A stretch of 64,000 nucleotides of DNA, taken from positions 69,084 through 133,083 of the forward strand of contig JAKVAY010000040.1 in NCBI GenBank assembly GCA_022447185.1, given 5' to 3'. This document shows, piece after piece, positions 35,318 through 45,268 of this stretch. Origin of the DNA: Fuerstiella sp. Lineage in GTDB: Bacteria > Planctomycetota > Planctomycetia > Planctomycetales > Planctomycetaceae. Numbering within the stretch: the stretch's first letter is position 1; each line of letters starts with the position of its first letter. Below the pieces are notes generated by a model. The model searched no databases, had not been told where the DNA came from, and worked only from the letters and a program-made list of their open reading frames with translations. A program made the translations under genes and the position numbers.

Positions 35318-36592
35318 ATGTCCGCCACTGCCGAGATTTTGTCAGAACTTGAAGCACTGCGTTTGATTGATCCTCATACGCATATCAACCCACATGCGGC
35401 AGCCTCAGATTCACTGGCTGATATTCTTGGATATCACTACTACACGGAACTAGCCCATTCCGCTGGCCTGCCTCGCGATCAAATTGAAGAGCCCGGCATC
35501 GATCCAAAAGAAAAGGTGGCTCGTCTGGTACCATGGCTGGCGACTATCGAAAATACGACTCAATACAGCTGGCTGCTCGAGATGTGCCGTGTATTCTTTG
35601 ATTTCGAAGGAAGCCTTATCAACGAATCCAACTGGGAAGCTCTCTACGATTCTTCACGGAAACTCATGCAGGGACAGACATGGGAATCCACTGTTCTGGA
35701 GAAAAGTGGACTCGATCAGGTCTATCTGACGAACGACTTTGACGACGCGCTCACCGGCTTTGACACTCAGTTGTATGTTCCATGCCTGAGGACTGATGAC
35801 CTGGTCTTTAATCTTCAGAATTCTGAAGTGCGTGATCGTCTGGCAACGGCCACCGGCATTACGGCAAAGGATTCCGGTACACTGCGTCAGGCAGTGGGGG
35901 CATTATTCGATCATTTCGCTGCCAATAATGCGCGTGCATGTGCGATTTCACTACCCCCGGACTTTTCTCCGGAATACGTCAGTGATTCTCGAGCCGATAT
36001 ACTCCTGGAAAAAGCGGCAGCGGATCAGGCGCTTGACACTTCGGAATGCAGAGATCTGAGCTGCTTCGTATTCCTCTGCCTAACAGAGCAGTGTGCGGAT
36101 CGTGAGTTTCCTTTCGATCTCATGATCGGCGTGAATCGGAACGTCTACGAAGACGGTGTTTATCAGGGGCAGGATCTCTACGACAAGCGAGTGTCACTGA
36201 TTCAGTATCGTCAGCTGTTCAACGCATTTCCTCAGGTGATCTTTCCAATATCGGTCCTGTCGGAAACGAGCGGACAGGAACTCGTCAGCTATGCGTGGAT
36301 TTTTCCGAACGTCCTGCCACACGGCCATTGGTGGTATTCAAATATCCCGGTATTCATTGAAAAGGACTGCCGCAGTCGGCTGCAGGCGGTCCCCCGTACA
36401 AAACAGATCGGCTACTACAGTGACATGTATAAGCTGGAGTTTGCTCTACCGAAATTTGCGATGTATCGTCGAATCCTGGCTCGAGTCCTTGCGACAGACT
36501 TTGTCCGGGATCGCGGCTGGACCGTCGTACAGGCGGTTGAGCTGGGTCGTCAGATCCTTCGTGGGAACGTTGAAAGGGTGTTTGGAGCATGA
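35318..36592 (+). CDS. Glucuronate-isomerase-like amidohydrolase-fold protein
   Basis: 424 residues. The start carries LIDPHTHINPH, the metal-binding HxH (H20, H22) of the amidohydrolase fold and also of uronate isomerase. Near the end, IGYYSDMYKLEFALPKFAMY resembles the conserved C-terminal stretch of UxaC-like proteins that follows the active-site aspartate. The protein is shorter than classical UxaC (about 470) and differs in the middle, so it is a relative, not a firm uronate isomerase. It probably isomerises or hydrolyses a sugar acid or related compound in the cytoplasm. Its neighbours, an oxidoreductase and an aldehyde dehydrogenase, agree with carbohydrate breakdown. Confidence 0.75.
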   Translation: MSATAEILSELEALRLIDPHTHINPHAAASDSLADILGYHYYTELAHSAGLPRDQIEEPGIDPKEKVARLVPWLATIENTTQYSWLLEMCRVFFDFEGSLINESNWEALYDSSRKLMQGQTWESTVLEKSGLDQVYLTNDFDDALTGFDTQLYVPCLRTDDLVFNLQNSEVRDRLATATGITAKDSGTLRQAVGALFDHFAANNARACAISLPPDFSPEYVSDSRADILLEKAAADQALDTSECRDLSCFVFLCLTEQCADREFPFDLMIGVNRNVYEDGVYQGQDLYDKRVSLIQYRQLFNAFPQVIFPISVLSETSGQELVSYAWIFPNVLPHGHWWYSNIPVFIEKDCRSRLQAVPRTKQIGYYSDMYKLEFALPKFAMYRRILARVLATDFVRDRGWTVVQAVELGRQILRGNVERVFGA

Positions 36593-36620
36593 TCACACCA
36601 GACATCCCGCATAAGCTGGC

Positions 36621-36632
36621 AGACGATCGTCT
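36621..36632. promoter_or_regulatory. 12-bp perfect palindrome before the FHA phosphatase gene
   Basis: AGACGATCGTCT lies about 155 bp upstream of the next start and 29 bp past the previous stop. It could be an operator half-site pair. Nothing shows which protein would bind, and a 12-bp palindrome can arise by chance in 64 kb. Confidence 0.25.
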
Positions 36633-36786
36633 CTTAGGCACGTACTGATCGGAACGGGAAAAATCCCGGATCCAGGTCGAAGTTCCATCGAAGGTCTAAT
36701 GAAATTCAGGAGAATACCGGCCACACTTGTAATATTCAGCAGTAACTGCAGTCTGAGCGCCGACGATTTGCCGGAGACAGCCCGAA

Positions 36787-38445
36787 ATGGCTCGCCTTGT
36801 TTTGTTGCTTGATGGTAAAGCAACGTCCTACGAATTGACCCTCCTCCCGGTTCAGCTCGGCCGGCATCCGGACTGCGACATCCATCTCGATTCGGGGATG
36901 GTATCGCGGTTTCACGCCCAGCTGAATCGCGATGAAAATCGATATTTGCTTGAAGACCTGGGTAGCGGCAATGGTTCCTTCCTCAATGGCAGGCAACTGG
37001 ACGCAAATACGCCTCAGGAGCTGAGAAACGGAGATCGAATCAAACTGGGCCCGATGAAGCTGAGGTTCGAAAACGACGTCTCGAACCAGGCGGGAACAGA
37101 CACATTTGAGTTGACGACCGGTATTGAACTCGATGACGGGGACACAAGTACGATCCTGGGATCGGCAGCCGCCAATGGATACGGGTTTCTCGAGGTGCGT
37201 CCGGAAGACAAACTTCGGGGGATTCTGAAGATCAACGAAGCACTGTCTCGCACGGTTGAGTTGAGCAGTATCGCGCCAAGAATCCTGGATACGCTGTTCG
37301 ATATCTTTCCACAGGCAGATCGTGGAATGATCATGATCAAAAATGATCCGGGTGCGCCACTGATTCCGGTCGCTCAAAAGCATCGAGATGATTCGGTCGA
37401 TGATTCCGTTCGCATGAGTCGGACGATTCTGGATCGAGTCCTCAATGAACGAAAGGGGATTCTTTCAGCCGATGCGGCCAGCGATTCACGCTTTAGTGCC
37501 AGCGAATCAATTTCCAGTCTGACCATCCATTCCATGATGTGTGTTCCGCTGCTGAATCTGGAAGAAGATCCGTTTGGTGTGATCAGCCTGGACACTCAGA
37601 ATCCGCTGACACGATTTACAGAGGATGATCTGCAGTTGCTGCTGGCCGTGGCCACGCAGGCAGCCCATTCGTACGAAAACACACGTCTGCTGGTTTCTCA
37701 CCTCGAGAAGCAAAAGCAGGACAAGGAAATGGGCGTTGCCAGAAATGTTCAAAGAGCTTTGTTACCGGACCAGTTACCGGAAGTGAATGGCTATCGCTTT
37801 TACGCGTCGTACGATTCAGCTCAGGCGGTCGGTGGTGACTACTTTGACTGTTTTCAAATAAGTGACACCAAGGTTTGTGTCGCGTTCGGAGACGTAGCGG
37901 GGAAGGGGGTTCCTGGCGCCTTAATCATGTCGAGAATCTCCAGCGTTGTACAGAACACGCTGAGTTTCACAGATGATGTCAGTGTCGCGATCCGGAGAAT
38001 TAATGACCACATGTGTCACAAAATGGTCGAAGGGCGTTTCGTCACCTTCATCCTCGGTGTACTTGACCTTGGAGAGAACACGTTCACGTTCGCGAATGCG
38101 GGTCATATGTCACCTCTGGTTCGCCGCAACTCCCGTACGGTCGATGAAGTCAATGACGCGTCGATCGGTATTCCTGTGGGAATTATGCAGGACTATCCGT
38201 ACGAGGTTGAGAAACACAACATCGAACCTGGTGACACATGGGTTCTGATCACCGATGGCGTCGATGAGGCCATGGATCCTGAGTCCAATTTATACAGCAA
38301 AGATCGTGTCAGGGCATTCGTTGACAGCAGCCGACACACACCCGAAGAGCTGTGCAAAGCTTTACTGGCGGACGTGCGAACCCATGCTGCCGGACGTCCT
38401 CAAAATGACGACATCACCATCATGGTATTTGGACGAGACAGATAG
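36787..38445 (+). CDS. FHA-GAF-SpoIIE (PP2C-type) serine phosphatase
   Basis: 552 residues. The FHA domain at about 1-95 has LGRHPDCDIHL, SRFHAQL and DLGSGNGSFLNG, which bind phosphothreonine peptides. A GAF domain lies at about 145-300. A short helical linker leads to a SpoIIE/RsbU-type phosphatase domain at about 315-550 with the metal aspartates in GGDYFDCF and FGDVAGKGVPGAL, then LITDGVDEAMD and QNDDITIMVFG. It is soluble. Such proteins set anti-sigma or partner-switch pathways in response to a signal bound by GAF. No anti-sigma factor or STAS gene is adjacent. The FHA domain suggests cross-talk with Ser/Thr kinases. Confidence 0.93.
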   Translation: MARLVLLLDGKATSYELTLLPVQLGRHPDCDIHLDSGMVSRFHAQLNRDENRYLLEDLGSGNGSFLNGRQLDANTPQELRNGDRIKLGPMKLRFENDVSNQAGTDTFELTTGIELDDGDTSTILGSAAANGYGFLEVRPEDKLRGILKINEALSRTVELSSIAPRILDTLFDIFPQADRGMIMIKNDPGAPLIPVAQKHRDDSVDDSVRMSRTILDRVLNERKGILSADAASDSRFSASESISSLTIHSMMCVPLLNLEEDPFGVISLDTQNPLTRFTEDDLQLLLAVATQAAHSYENTRLLVSHLEKQKQDKEMGVARNVQRALLPDQLPEVNGYRFYASYDSAQAVGGDYFDCFQISDTKVCVAFGDVAGKGVPGALIMSRISSVVQNTLSFTDDVSVAIRRINDHMCHKMVEGRFVTFILGVLDLGENTFTFANAGHMSPLVRRNSRTVDEVNDASIGIPVGIMQDYPYEVEKHNIEPGDTWVLITDGVDEAMDPESNLYSKDRVRAFVDSSRHTPEELCKALLADVRTHAAGRPQNDDITIMVFGRDR

Positions 38446-38511
38446 CAACTGACTCAACCGGCCAAGGTAAAGCCGGATTCGTGGTTTCGTTGCCGTGGCT
38501 GCGCCGCCTAA

Positions 38512-38865
38512 TCAATCGGAAGACGAGCGCCAGTGCATTTCAGTGGGTTCGGCTACTTTGCGATAACCGAGGCTCATCAGGACTTCCAGTACTTCACTCC
38601 AGGTTGGAAACGGACGCCCGCTCTTGCGTTTGTATTCGTCCATTGCACGCATGAACTCCACTTCGTTGATCGAGTAATCACGTTCACACGTCGTCGGATC
38701 GATCTGTCGACGGCGTTCCTGCTTCCGACGATCAGTAACTGGCGTCTGAGCGCTATTGTCTGCATCGCCGGGAATATTTTCCGGGCGGTGGATTTTTCGA
38801 ATCCGTCGTTCGTTGTTACTTCTGCGTCGATCCGTAATCACAAGATTCGTGCTGGTCGCCAGCAT
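38512..38865 (-). CDS. Small basic protein with DRR motifs and SLGY tail (paralogue 1)
   Basis: 117 residues from ATG at 38865, which has AGGGG six bases upstream; an ATG five codons earlier overlaps that site and is less likely. The N-terminal half is charged, with two DRR blocks ([24 protein letters not shown]). The C-terminal half ([34 protein letters not shown]) is a compact helix-turn-helix-like unit. Its C-terminal half is clearly related to that of the next gene on the same strand (39209-39448). There is no membrane segment or signal peptide. The function is unknown; the basic part could bind nucleic acid or an acidic partner. Confidence 0.7.
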   Translation of the reverse strand: MLATSTNLVITDRRRSNNERRIRKIHRPENIPGDADNSAQTPVTDRRKQERRRQIDPTTCERDYSINEVEFMRAMDEYKRKSGRPFPTWSEVLEVLMSLGYRKVAEPTEMHWRSSSD

Positions 38866-39208
38866 AATTAACCCCTGCATACTTTGAGGGAAAGACGGAA
38901 ACCGTTCCAGCAGCCACGGGCAGATGGAATGAAAGGCCGACCGTCCGAAAGTGCCTTGAGGGTCCGTTGCTGTTTCACAAACGAATCCTCACGTAACAAT
39001 GTCAGTCTTCCACACAATCGTACTGACAGTCGGACTTTTCCGTCTGGCTAAAGCAGGCAATCGAGAGTGACGTGAGAGAATGCAGATAAAATCCGGTTAT
39101 GTCGAATGTATGGGCCAATCTGCAGCGGTGACCTCTGATTCTGCCAGGGACGAAAAACAACGAGAATGAGATTCAAGCAGACCTTATACACTGATCCTAC
39201 AATCAGAA
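38866..39208. other. Spacer between the two small paralogues
   Basis: 343 bp without a convincing frame. It should carry the promoter of the downstream paralogue. A 7-bp stem (39000-39006 with 39022-39028) with a 15-nt loop is present but has no T-run. Confidence 0.5.
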
Positions 39209-39448
39209 TTATTTGTGATATCCCAGCGACTGCATCACGTCGAACAGTTCTTCGAAAGTAATAAATCGACGACAGTTTCGGGCTTTGTAGTCGTCAACAG
39301 CGTCAGCAAGTTCCACAACTTCCGGGCGCGAAGAGCGTTTGCCGTCACAAAACTGACGACGTTCCCGGCCGCTCTCACTGCCCTGATCCGACCTGCGACG
39401 ATCCTGAAACTGCGTCTGGACACCCGGTTGTTCGATTTGTTGCAACAT
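39209..39448 (-). CDS. Small basic protein with DRR motif and SLGY tail (paralogue 2)
   Basis: 79 residues from ATG at 39448, chosen because GGGAG stands eight bases before it. In-frame starts further upstream (39463, 39700) lack a site, and the long version would overlap gpsA on the other strand. It contains FQDRRRSDQGSESGRERRQF and ends VVELADAVDDYKARNCRRF then ITFEELFDVMQSLGYHK. The order DRR block, then (A/M)xDxYKxxxxRxFxTxxExxxVxxSLGYxK, matches the gene at 38512-38865. Two diverged copies side by side point to a local duplication. The function is unknown. Confidence 0.68.
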   Translation of the reverse strand: MLQQIEQPGVQTQFQDRRRSDQGSESGRERRQFCDGKRSSRPEVVELADAVDDYKARNCRRFITFEELFDVMQSLGYHK

Positions 39449-39680
39449 GGCAGTATCTCCCATTGAATTCAGCACATGGAAAACGAAGAGTCTTCCATGC
39501 GACTGAACTCTGGGACGCAATTTTACTGCGAGCAAACGCAATCCGTGAATCAACTGCTGATTGTATTGCTGTTCGAATCGCATCATCATGAATACATTGC
39601 CTGCGCCACAGGCAATGATTATTTCGCCTCGTTTGATACGATGCTTTTCGGCGACAATCACAAATGACACAAGATGTCCT

Positions 39681-40703
39681 ATGCCGGATAAATTTGACAA
39701 TCAACACAGTCCTGAAGTAATCGCAGTGCTGGGTGGCGGAGCAATGGGAACGGCCTGTGCGACTGTTCTGGCCCAAAACTGTCGACATTCGGTACGTCTT
39801 TGGGTGCGTAATCCCACATTCGCCGCACATATTGATGAGACTCGTGAAAACAGTCGACTACTGCCGGGGGTCCGTCTGCCGGACGCCGTTCAGGTCTCCG
39901 ACGATTCCGCAGTGGTTTTGCATGAAGCCACGATCGGACTGATCTGTATTCCAACTAAAGGCATTCGATCAACATGTGAACTCATTGGCCCGGTGCTCGC
40001 ACCATCCACGCTGCTGGTGAGCGCTGTTAAGGGTATTGAAGTCGATACTTTGAGTCGCCCCAGTCAGATTCTGCAGGAGTTACTGGGAAATCGACCAGTC
40101 GTCGCTCTGGGTGGCCCGTGTCACGCTGAAGAACTGGCTCGAGGGAAACCAACTTCAGTTGTCGCTGCCTGCGATAAACTGCCACACGCAGAACATGTTC
40201 GGGATGCATTGTCCGGTGAAACACTGCGGGTCTATTCGAATGGAGATCTTCAGGGCGTTGAACTGGGGGGAGCCCTGAAAAACGTGATCGCGATCGCAGC
40301 CGGCATCTGCGACGGACTGAAACTGGGGGACAATGCAAAAGCAGGACTGATTACTCGCGGTCTCGCTGAGATGACACGATTTTGCCGAACCATGTCGGTT
40401 GCACCCGAAACATTGTACGGACTGGCCGGTATCGGCGATCTAATCGCCACTTGCGGCAGTCAGCACAGTCGTAATCGACACGTTGGAGATTTGCTGGGAC
40501 AGGGCTGGAAACTGACGGCAATTGAAGAGTCAATGAGCGCGGTTGCCGAAGGTGTGCTCACCGCACGCAGCGTGCGCAGCCTGGCTCGGCAACACCAGAT
40601 CGAAATGCCGATCGTGGAAGTTGTTTGTCATGTGTTATTTGACGGCCGGTCACCCCAGGCAGCCACGGAAGATCTCATGCAACGTCCGCTGAAAGCCGAA
40701 TAA
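39681..40703 (+). CDS. gpsA: NAD(P)-dependent glycerol-3-phosphate dehydrogenase
   Basis: 340 residues from ATG at 39681. It reduces dihydroxyacetone phosphate to sn-glycerol 3-phosphate, the entry to phospholipid synthesis. The nucleotide motif is VLGGGAMGTACA. The substrate region is GGPCHAEELARGKPTS. The catalytic lysine lies in GGALKNVIAIAAG, followed by GDNAKAGLITRGLAEM and LAGIGDLIATC. All are typical. A longer in-frame version from 39561 would add a non-conserved leader and is rejected. The product is cytoplasmic. It converges on the TPR lipoprotein gene with 141 bp between stops. Confidence 0.95.
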   Translation: MPDKFDNQHSPEVIAVLGGGAMGTACATVLAQNCRHSVRLWVRNPTFAAHIDETRENSRLLPGVRLPDAVQVSDDSAVVLHEATIGLICIPTKGIRSTCELIGPVLAPSTLLVSAVKGIEVDTLSRPSQILQELLGNRPVVALGGPCHAEELARGKPTSVVAACDKLPHAEHVRDALSGETLRVYSNGDLQGVELGGALKNVIAIAAGICDGLKLGDNAKAGLITRGLAEMTRFCRTMSVAPETLYGLAGIGDLIATCGSQHSRNRHVGDLLGQGWKLTAIEESMSAVAEGVLTARSVRSLARQHQIEMPIVEVVCHVLFDGRSPQAATEDLMQRPLKAE

Positions 40704-40844
40704 TCAGATCCGTACGTTGGTCTCTGTACGTTACGAACGAAAGTCTGAAAATTCTGCAATCTGCTGGAATGAATCCTGCGACGTCGTGCATTGTCACTGT
40801 GAGCGCAGCAAATCTCAGTTTCGAGCCACTGAAATCCTCTGGAA

Positions 40845-42218
40845 CTATTCGCTCTCAGGAAACGGGGTCGGTACAGCATTCGCAGGGGGCAGGCGCCCGG
40901 CCAGTGCATCCTCGATCCGTTGCGCAGCTTTGCGATCATTTTCAGCACCGGACCGGTCTCCCCTGCTGTTGCGCTGTGCTGCCCGGTCCCGATAAACCCG
41001 TGCAAACGTTTCGTCGAAGCGGCGAGCGGATTCGAAATCTTCGATTGCCTGATCAAGGTTGTTCATCGCCAGCCAGGTCTCACCACGAATCGAAAATGCT
41101 TCGAGCGATGCCTCGATAACAAGCGATTTCTCGCAGTCATCCAGCGCCTTTTGCAGATCACCAGTCCGTGAATGAATCCGGGCACGGCCATTCAGAGCTT
41201 CTGTGTTCGACGGTTCAAGAGTCAATGCATTAGTATAATTTCTAATCGCAGCGTCGTGTCGATCCCCGTCCGCCAGACAGTCTCCTCTGGCCACCCAGCG
41301 TGAGGCGTCCTTCTGGTCCCGATTCAGGTGTCGTGTCAGGTTCGACAGACGCTTGATCCATGCTATTGTCCGCTGATCGGCTGCGGCCTCTTCGAATCGT
41401 TCCAACTCCCTCAGAGCGACCTGACGATGTCCATACCAGCGTGCGTCAAGGTCATCGTGTTCGATTGCTGTCGAAAACGCCCTACAGGCCGCTTCATAAT
41501 TTTTAAGCTTTAGATTGATCAGACCTCGATTGTTCCATGCTGCAACATAGCTCGGATTCAATTGAATCGCACGCTCAAGATTTGGCAACGCCTGTTCCAG
41601 ATCTCCATGTTTCATCTGTGCAAAACCGATATTGTTCCAGCCGTCTACAAACCCGGGATCGCACTCCACTGCTTTCTGAAACTGCTCAATGGCCTCTTCG
41701 AAATTTTCCTGCTGCAGGAAAATCAGGCCACGATTGTTCCAAGCCGCCGTCAGTTTGGGATCCAGCCTGATGGCCGCAGCAAAATCCTTCAAAGCATCCT
41801 CATAGACCCCGTGGGCCATCAGGAAATAGCCACGGACGTTTCGCAGTTCTGCATTTGTCGGATCTGAGAGAATCGCCGAACTAAAGTCAGCTCGTGCACT
41901 GGCCAACTCACCCGCAAACGCATAGATATCTGCTCGCATACGAAACAGTCGACTGTCGGAAGGATCAATACCAATAGCCTGGCTCAGAGCTTCAATTGCC
42001 TGCGGACTCTTCCGAAGCTCAGCAGCCTGTCGGGCACTGGCGATCAACTGTTCAATTGTCTGTTGCTCCTCCACGCTCAACTGTGGAAGACCAGCATTGT
42101 CTCCGTTCGGATTCCGTAAATTCAGCGTAACACCAGAAGAATTCGCTGCCGGTTGAGGCATCTCCGAACCGCAGCCGGCGATTGCCAGACAACAAATGCT
42201 GAGACAGATCGTACGCAT
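40845..42218 (-). CDS. TPR-repeat lipoprotein
   Basis: 457 residues from ATG at 42218. The leader MRTICLSICCLAIAGC ends in a lipobox (LAIAGC, lipidated C16). About nine TPR units follow, many with the pattern xxWNNRGLIxLxxxNxEAAxxxFxxAIExxP, then a C-terminal helical stretch rich in Arg and Asp. It is probably anchored in a membrane and binds other proteins. An AAGGA site stands nine bases before the start. A longer in-frame reading from 42392 would begin with a run of His-Thr encoded by the microsatellite and is rejected. The C-terminal end is basic and proline-rich. Confidence 0.85.
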   Translation of the reverse strand: MRTICLSICCLAIAGCGSEMPQPAANSSGVTLNLRNPNGDNAGLPQLSVEEQQTIEQLIASARQAAELRKSPQAIEALSQAIGIDPSDSRLFRMRADIYAFAGELASARADFSSAILSDPTNAELRNVRGYFLMAHGVYEDALKDFAAAIRLDPKLTAAWNNRGLIFLQQENFEEAIEQFQKAVECDPGFVDGWNNIGFAQMKHGDLEQALPNLERAIQLNPSYVAAWNNRGLINLKLKNYEAACRAFSTAIEHDDLDARWYGHRQVALRELERFEEAAADQRTIAWIKRLSNLTRHLNRDQKDASRWVARGDCLADGDRHDAAIRNYTNALTLEPSNTEALNGRARIHSRTGDLQKALDDCEKSLVIEASLEAFSIRGETWLAMNNLDQAIEDFESARRFDETFARVYRDRAAQRNSRGDRSGAENDRKAAQRIEDALAGRLPPANAVPTPFPESE

Positions 42219-42534
<316 letters not shown>

Positions 42535-43602
42535 TCACCGATACTGGATCGGATCGGACGCCGCAGGTGTATCGACCACAGACGATTCGTCGATTCTTAA
42601 TCTCATGTTGTCCAACAGAACTGTATGAGCAGCAGACAGATTGGCAGCAACCAGTTCAACGAGTGCGATCTGACCCATATTCATCGATCGCAATTCCGGT
42701 GCGACGGCTATGTCGGCCAGTTTTACAGACAGAGAATGGACAGTCGTCGGTGGAACCTCGAAATGCATTTCATAATGATCCGCAGAGTCGAACCTGCGGT
42801 TCAAATGCGGATGGTCATATATTTTCAGAGTCAGATCGACAGACGCTGATGTCATATTATGAATATCCCAGGTGAACAGGTCATAACCGCGCCAATCCAT
42901 TGTCGGCCAGATCATCATGATCCCGGAAACACGGCCCGGATAAAGATCCAATTGCAGTGAATGTTCCCCGTGACTGGCCCATTCAGACGTACGTCCCATC
43001 GTTGACTGCAGTTCCGTCCATGCACCGAGGTCAACACTTCGTTCAAACGAGGCCAGCAATGGAAAGTCCTGTTTTTGGACGACAGCTCCCCAAACTCCCA
43101 GTGCCGGCTTCAGCGTGACCATCGCCAGTATCATGAACGCCACGATCACCAACAACTTTTGCCGAACTCCGGTGGCCACACGACTACGCATCCAGAGCAC
43201 ACCACTGAGAACACCGGCGGCATTTGATACAAGATCTCCGACAGCCGGACTTCTTCCGACAAATGTCTGCAGGAATTCTCCCATGCAGCCCAGCAGCAGA
43301 CAGCCTCCGGAAAGCAGCATGGTCTCAGCAGTTGCAACACAGTGTAGTTGACCGTAACGCGCAGACAGTCCAATGCTGCACGGATCAAGAAACCCGGCAA
43401 ATGCCAGCAGAAGCGCACAGAATATGGGGGCATGGCCTAGGTCAAACAGTTCACTCCACAACCAGCCAGTGAACGGAAATGGAAAAACCAAACCGACAAG
43501 AACGCATACTGCTATCAATGGCACCAGCCAAATACGGCCACGCATTGACCGAACCACCTGAACAGAGGTGTCCTCTGAGGCGGGATTCTGGACCGTCGGC
43601 AT
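42535..43602 (-). CDS. VanZ-like membrane protein with C-terminal carbohydrate-binding-like domain
   Basis: 355 residues. Four or five membrane segments lie between about 25 and 175. They include the VanZ-family features FDLGHAPIFCALLL and GEFLQTFVGRSPAVGDLVSN followed by AAGVLSGVL. The C-terminal part (about 185-340) is soluble and beta-rich (SLQLDLYPGRVSG, VDLTLKIYDH) and looks like a galactose-binding-like jelly roll. This pairing suggests a membrane anchor that presents a sugar- or polymer-binding domain. VanZ proteins give low-level teicoplanin resistance in enterococci, but most family members are uncharacterised. It begins 18 bp after the stop of the SH3-like gene, in the same direction, so the two are an operon. 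Confidence 0.75.
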   Translation of the reverse strand: MPTVQNPASEDTSVQVVRSMRGRIWLVPLIAVCVLVGLVFPFPFTGWLWSELFDLGHAPIFCALLLAFAGFLDPCSIGLSARYGQLHCVATAETMLLSGGCLLLGCMGEFLQTFVGRSPAVGDLVSNAAGVLSGVLWMRSRVATGVRQKLLVIVAFMILAMVTLKPALGVWGAVVQKQDFPLLASFERSVDLGAWTELQSTMGRTSEWASHGEHSLQLDLYPGRVSGIMMIWPTMDWRGYDLFTWDIHNMTSASVDLTLKIYDHPHLNRRFDSADHYEMHFEVPPTTVHSLSVKLADIAVAPELRSMNMGQIALVELVAANLSAAHTVLLDNMRLRIDESSVVDTPAASDPIQYR

Positions 43603-43620
43603 TTCAGAGCAAGACCTCTA

Positions 43621-44973
43621 TCAGCGAATCCGAACCGGGTCGAGTCCAGAGACTTCAATGAAGTCTCCTCCGATATCATCCCGATACCATCGTTTTCCGT
43701 GAAGTCCCACTGATTTGCCAACGAATTCTGCCAGCGCAACACTGTCTGTGGCTTCAAGTTTCGCCAGTTTCCGTCCCTCTGACGAAGTCAGAACATAACC
43801 ACCTTCCGGCAGCCGCTGAATAATGCCAGCACCGACATAGCGGCCGCCAGGCTGGATCATTCCTGGCAAAGTAAGCGGACCAGGTGTGACGGCCGTTCCG
43901 GTATCCTGAACATCGGGAACAAAACCAGGTAATCGACTGTCAGAACGAAGCTCCGCTGTGTCGGCCGGAGTAGTGGACATATCCAGCATTGAACGTTGCG
44001 GATTAGCGACGGCTACGTTGAGTGGTGCCGAAAGATCACCCGACTCCTGTTCCGGCCTCGCGCTGTTTCCAAACTGAGATGCAATGAGTTCAGCATCTCG
44101 ACGTTCAGTCGCGGAGGTCAGTTGTTTGAAATCTTCGTACTCCGCCTTTCGCCGACGATAACGATCTATCGCGGGGAATCTCAGATCGATCTGACCTGCT
44201 ACAGGCCGCCAGGTTGCCGTCTCGCGAAGTTGATTATATTCCGACTCAATACTCTCCAGATCCCACGTTGTCGGATTGCCGCGCAACATGGCACGAAAGC
44301 GCTGATCGATTTCCGACAGACAACGCTGTTCTGAACGAATCTGCTTAAGCCGTTTCAGTCGAGCACTCGGACGGACTGGAGCCGTCACCGCTTCCGTCTC
44401 CCGCCGTGGCGTCTGCAGTACAGTAGACGGAGCTTTGAACGGGTCGCGATCGTGATCCCGTCGAGTTGTTTCTTCAACAGGAACAACAGCGTCTCCGGCA
44501 ATCCAGCGTCGTTCACGTGTCGGAGGAGTAATTTTGTACATTTTCTGAGTTCCGGCGACTGTCTCCAGTTCCCGTTCCCCCAGAATACTGACACGTGTTC
44601 CACTGGACACTCGACGCTGCCACACACTGGACTCGTCTCCAAATTCACTGCCAACAAAGACGATACACCCATCTTCATTAACAATGCCGGTGTCCTGACC
44701 ACTTCGCTGCACATACTGCTCCCGGATCCAGCTAAAGCTGCCATCAGGAGGTTCGATCGAGAGCCATCCGCCCTGATCGTGACGATGCACTGTTACCAGT
44801 GTATCTCGCTCCAGCCGCTGGGTCGGATAATAGTCCTCGCCACCACCGCTGCGGACCAGAGTACCATCTCTGACCACAGTTGCTTTATATGGAAACTTCT
44901 GAATCTGTCCGCAAGCGGGTTCCGCAGCGAATCCGATTGCCAGAACTGACAACAACACAGCACAGTTTCGCAT
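43621..44973 (-). CDS. Secreted protein with SH3-like N-terminal domains
   Basis: 450 residues from ATG at 44973, which has GGAG six bases upstream; an ATG four codons earlier overlaps that site. The leader MRNCAVLLSVLAIGFAAEPA ends in ACGQ, near a signal peptidase site. An SH3-like domain (about 20-85) contains VVRDGTLVRSGGGEDYYPT and WLSIEPPDG. A second similar one (about 90-170) contains EDGCIVFVGSEFGDESSVWQ. The middle is charged and helical (about 200-290) and resembles a short coiled coil. A C-terminal segment has a beta hairpin (GGYVLTSSEGRKLAKLEATD). It is probably periplasmic and binds cell wall or protein. It is cotranscribed with the VanZ-like gene downstream. Confidence 0.75.
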   Translation of the reverse strand: MRNCAVLLSVLAIGFAAEPACGQIQKFPYKATVVRDGTLVRSGGGEDYYPTQRLERDTLVTVHRHDQGGWLSIEPPDGSFSWIREQYVQRSGQDTGIVNEDGCIVFVGSEFGDESSVWQRRVSSGTRVSILGERELETVAGTQKMYKITPPTRERRWIAGDAVVPVEETTRRDHDRDPFKAPSTVLQTPRRETEAVTAPVRPSARLKRLKQIRSEQRCLSEIDQRFRAMLRGNPTTWDLESIESEYNQLRETATWRPVAGQIDLRFPAIDRYRRRKAEYEDFKQLTSATERRDAELIASQFGNSARPEQESGDLSAPLNVAVANPQRSMLDMSTTPADTAELRSDSRLPGFVPDVQDTGTAVTPGPLTLPGMIQPGGRYVGAGIIQRLPEGGYVLTSSEGRKLAKLEATDSVALAEFVGKSVGLHGKRWYRDDIGGDFIEVSGLDPVRIR

Positions 44974-45268
44974 AGGATGCTCCATCCATCAGGCATAACC
45001 GGGCCCTCAACATCCAGCATGCGGGGCCAGCGACATCTGGCGTATTTAACACCTGAACCCAGCTGCCGGCACTGCGATTCAGACCCGAATTGAGGGAATC
45101 GATCGGCAATCCATGGCATCACAAAGTCTTTCCGGCAGGAATTGCCGAGCCGACCGGGAGCAACGTCCAGACATGCCGAAGTCACGGTCAAAATTCCGTA
45201 GACCTGCTTAAGTTCGTCCGGGAAATATCCGCACAGATTTCCCGGTGAACTGAGCGCCGAAAGCTCTG

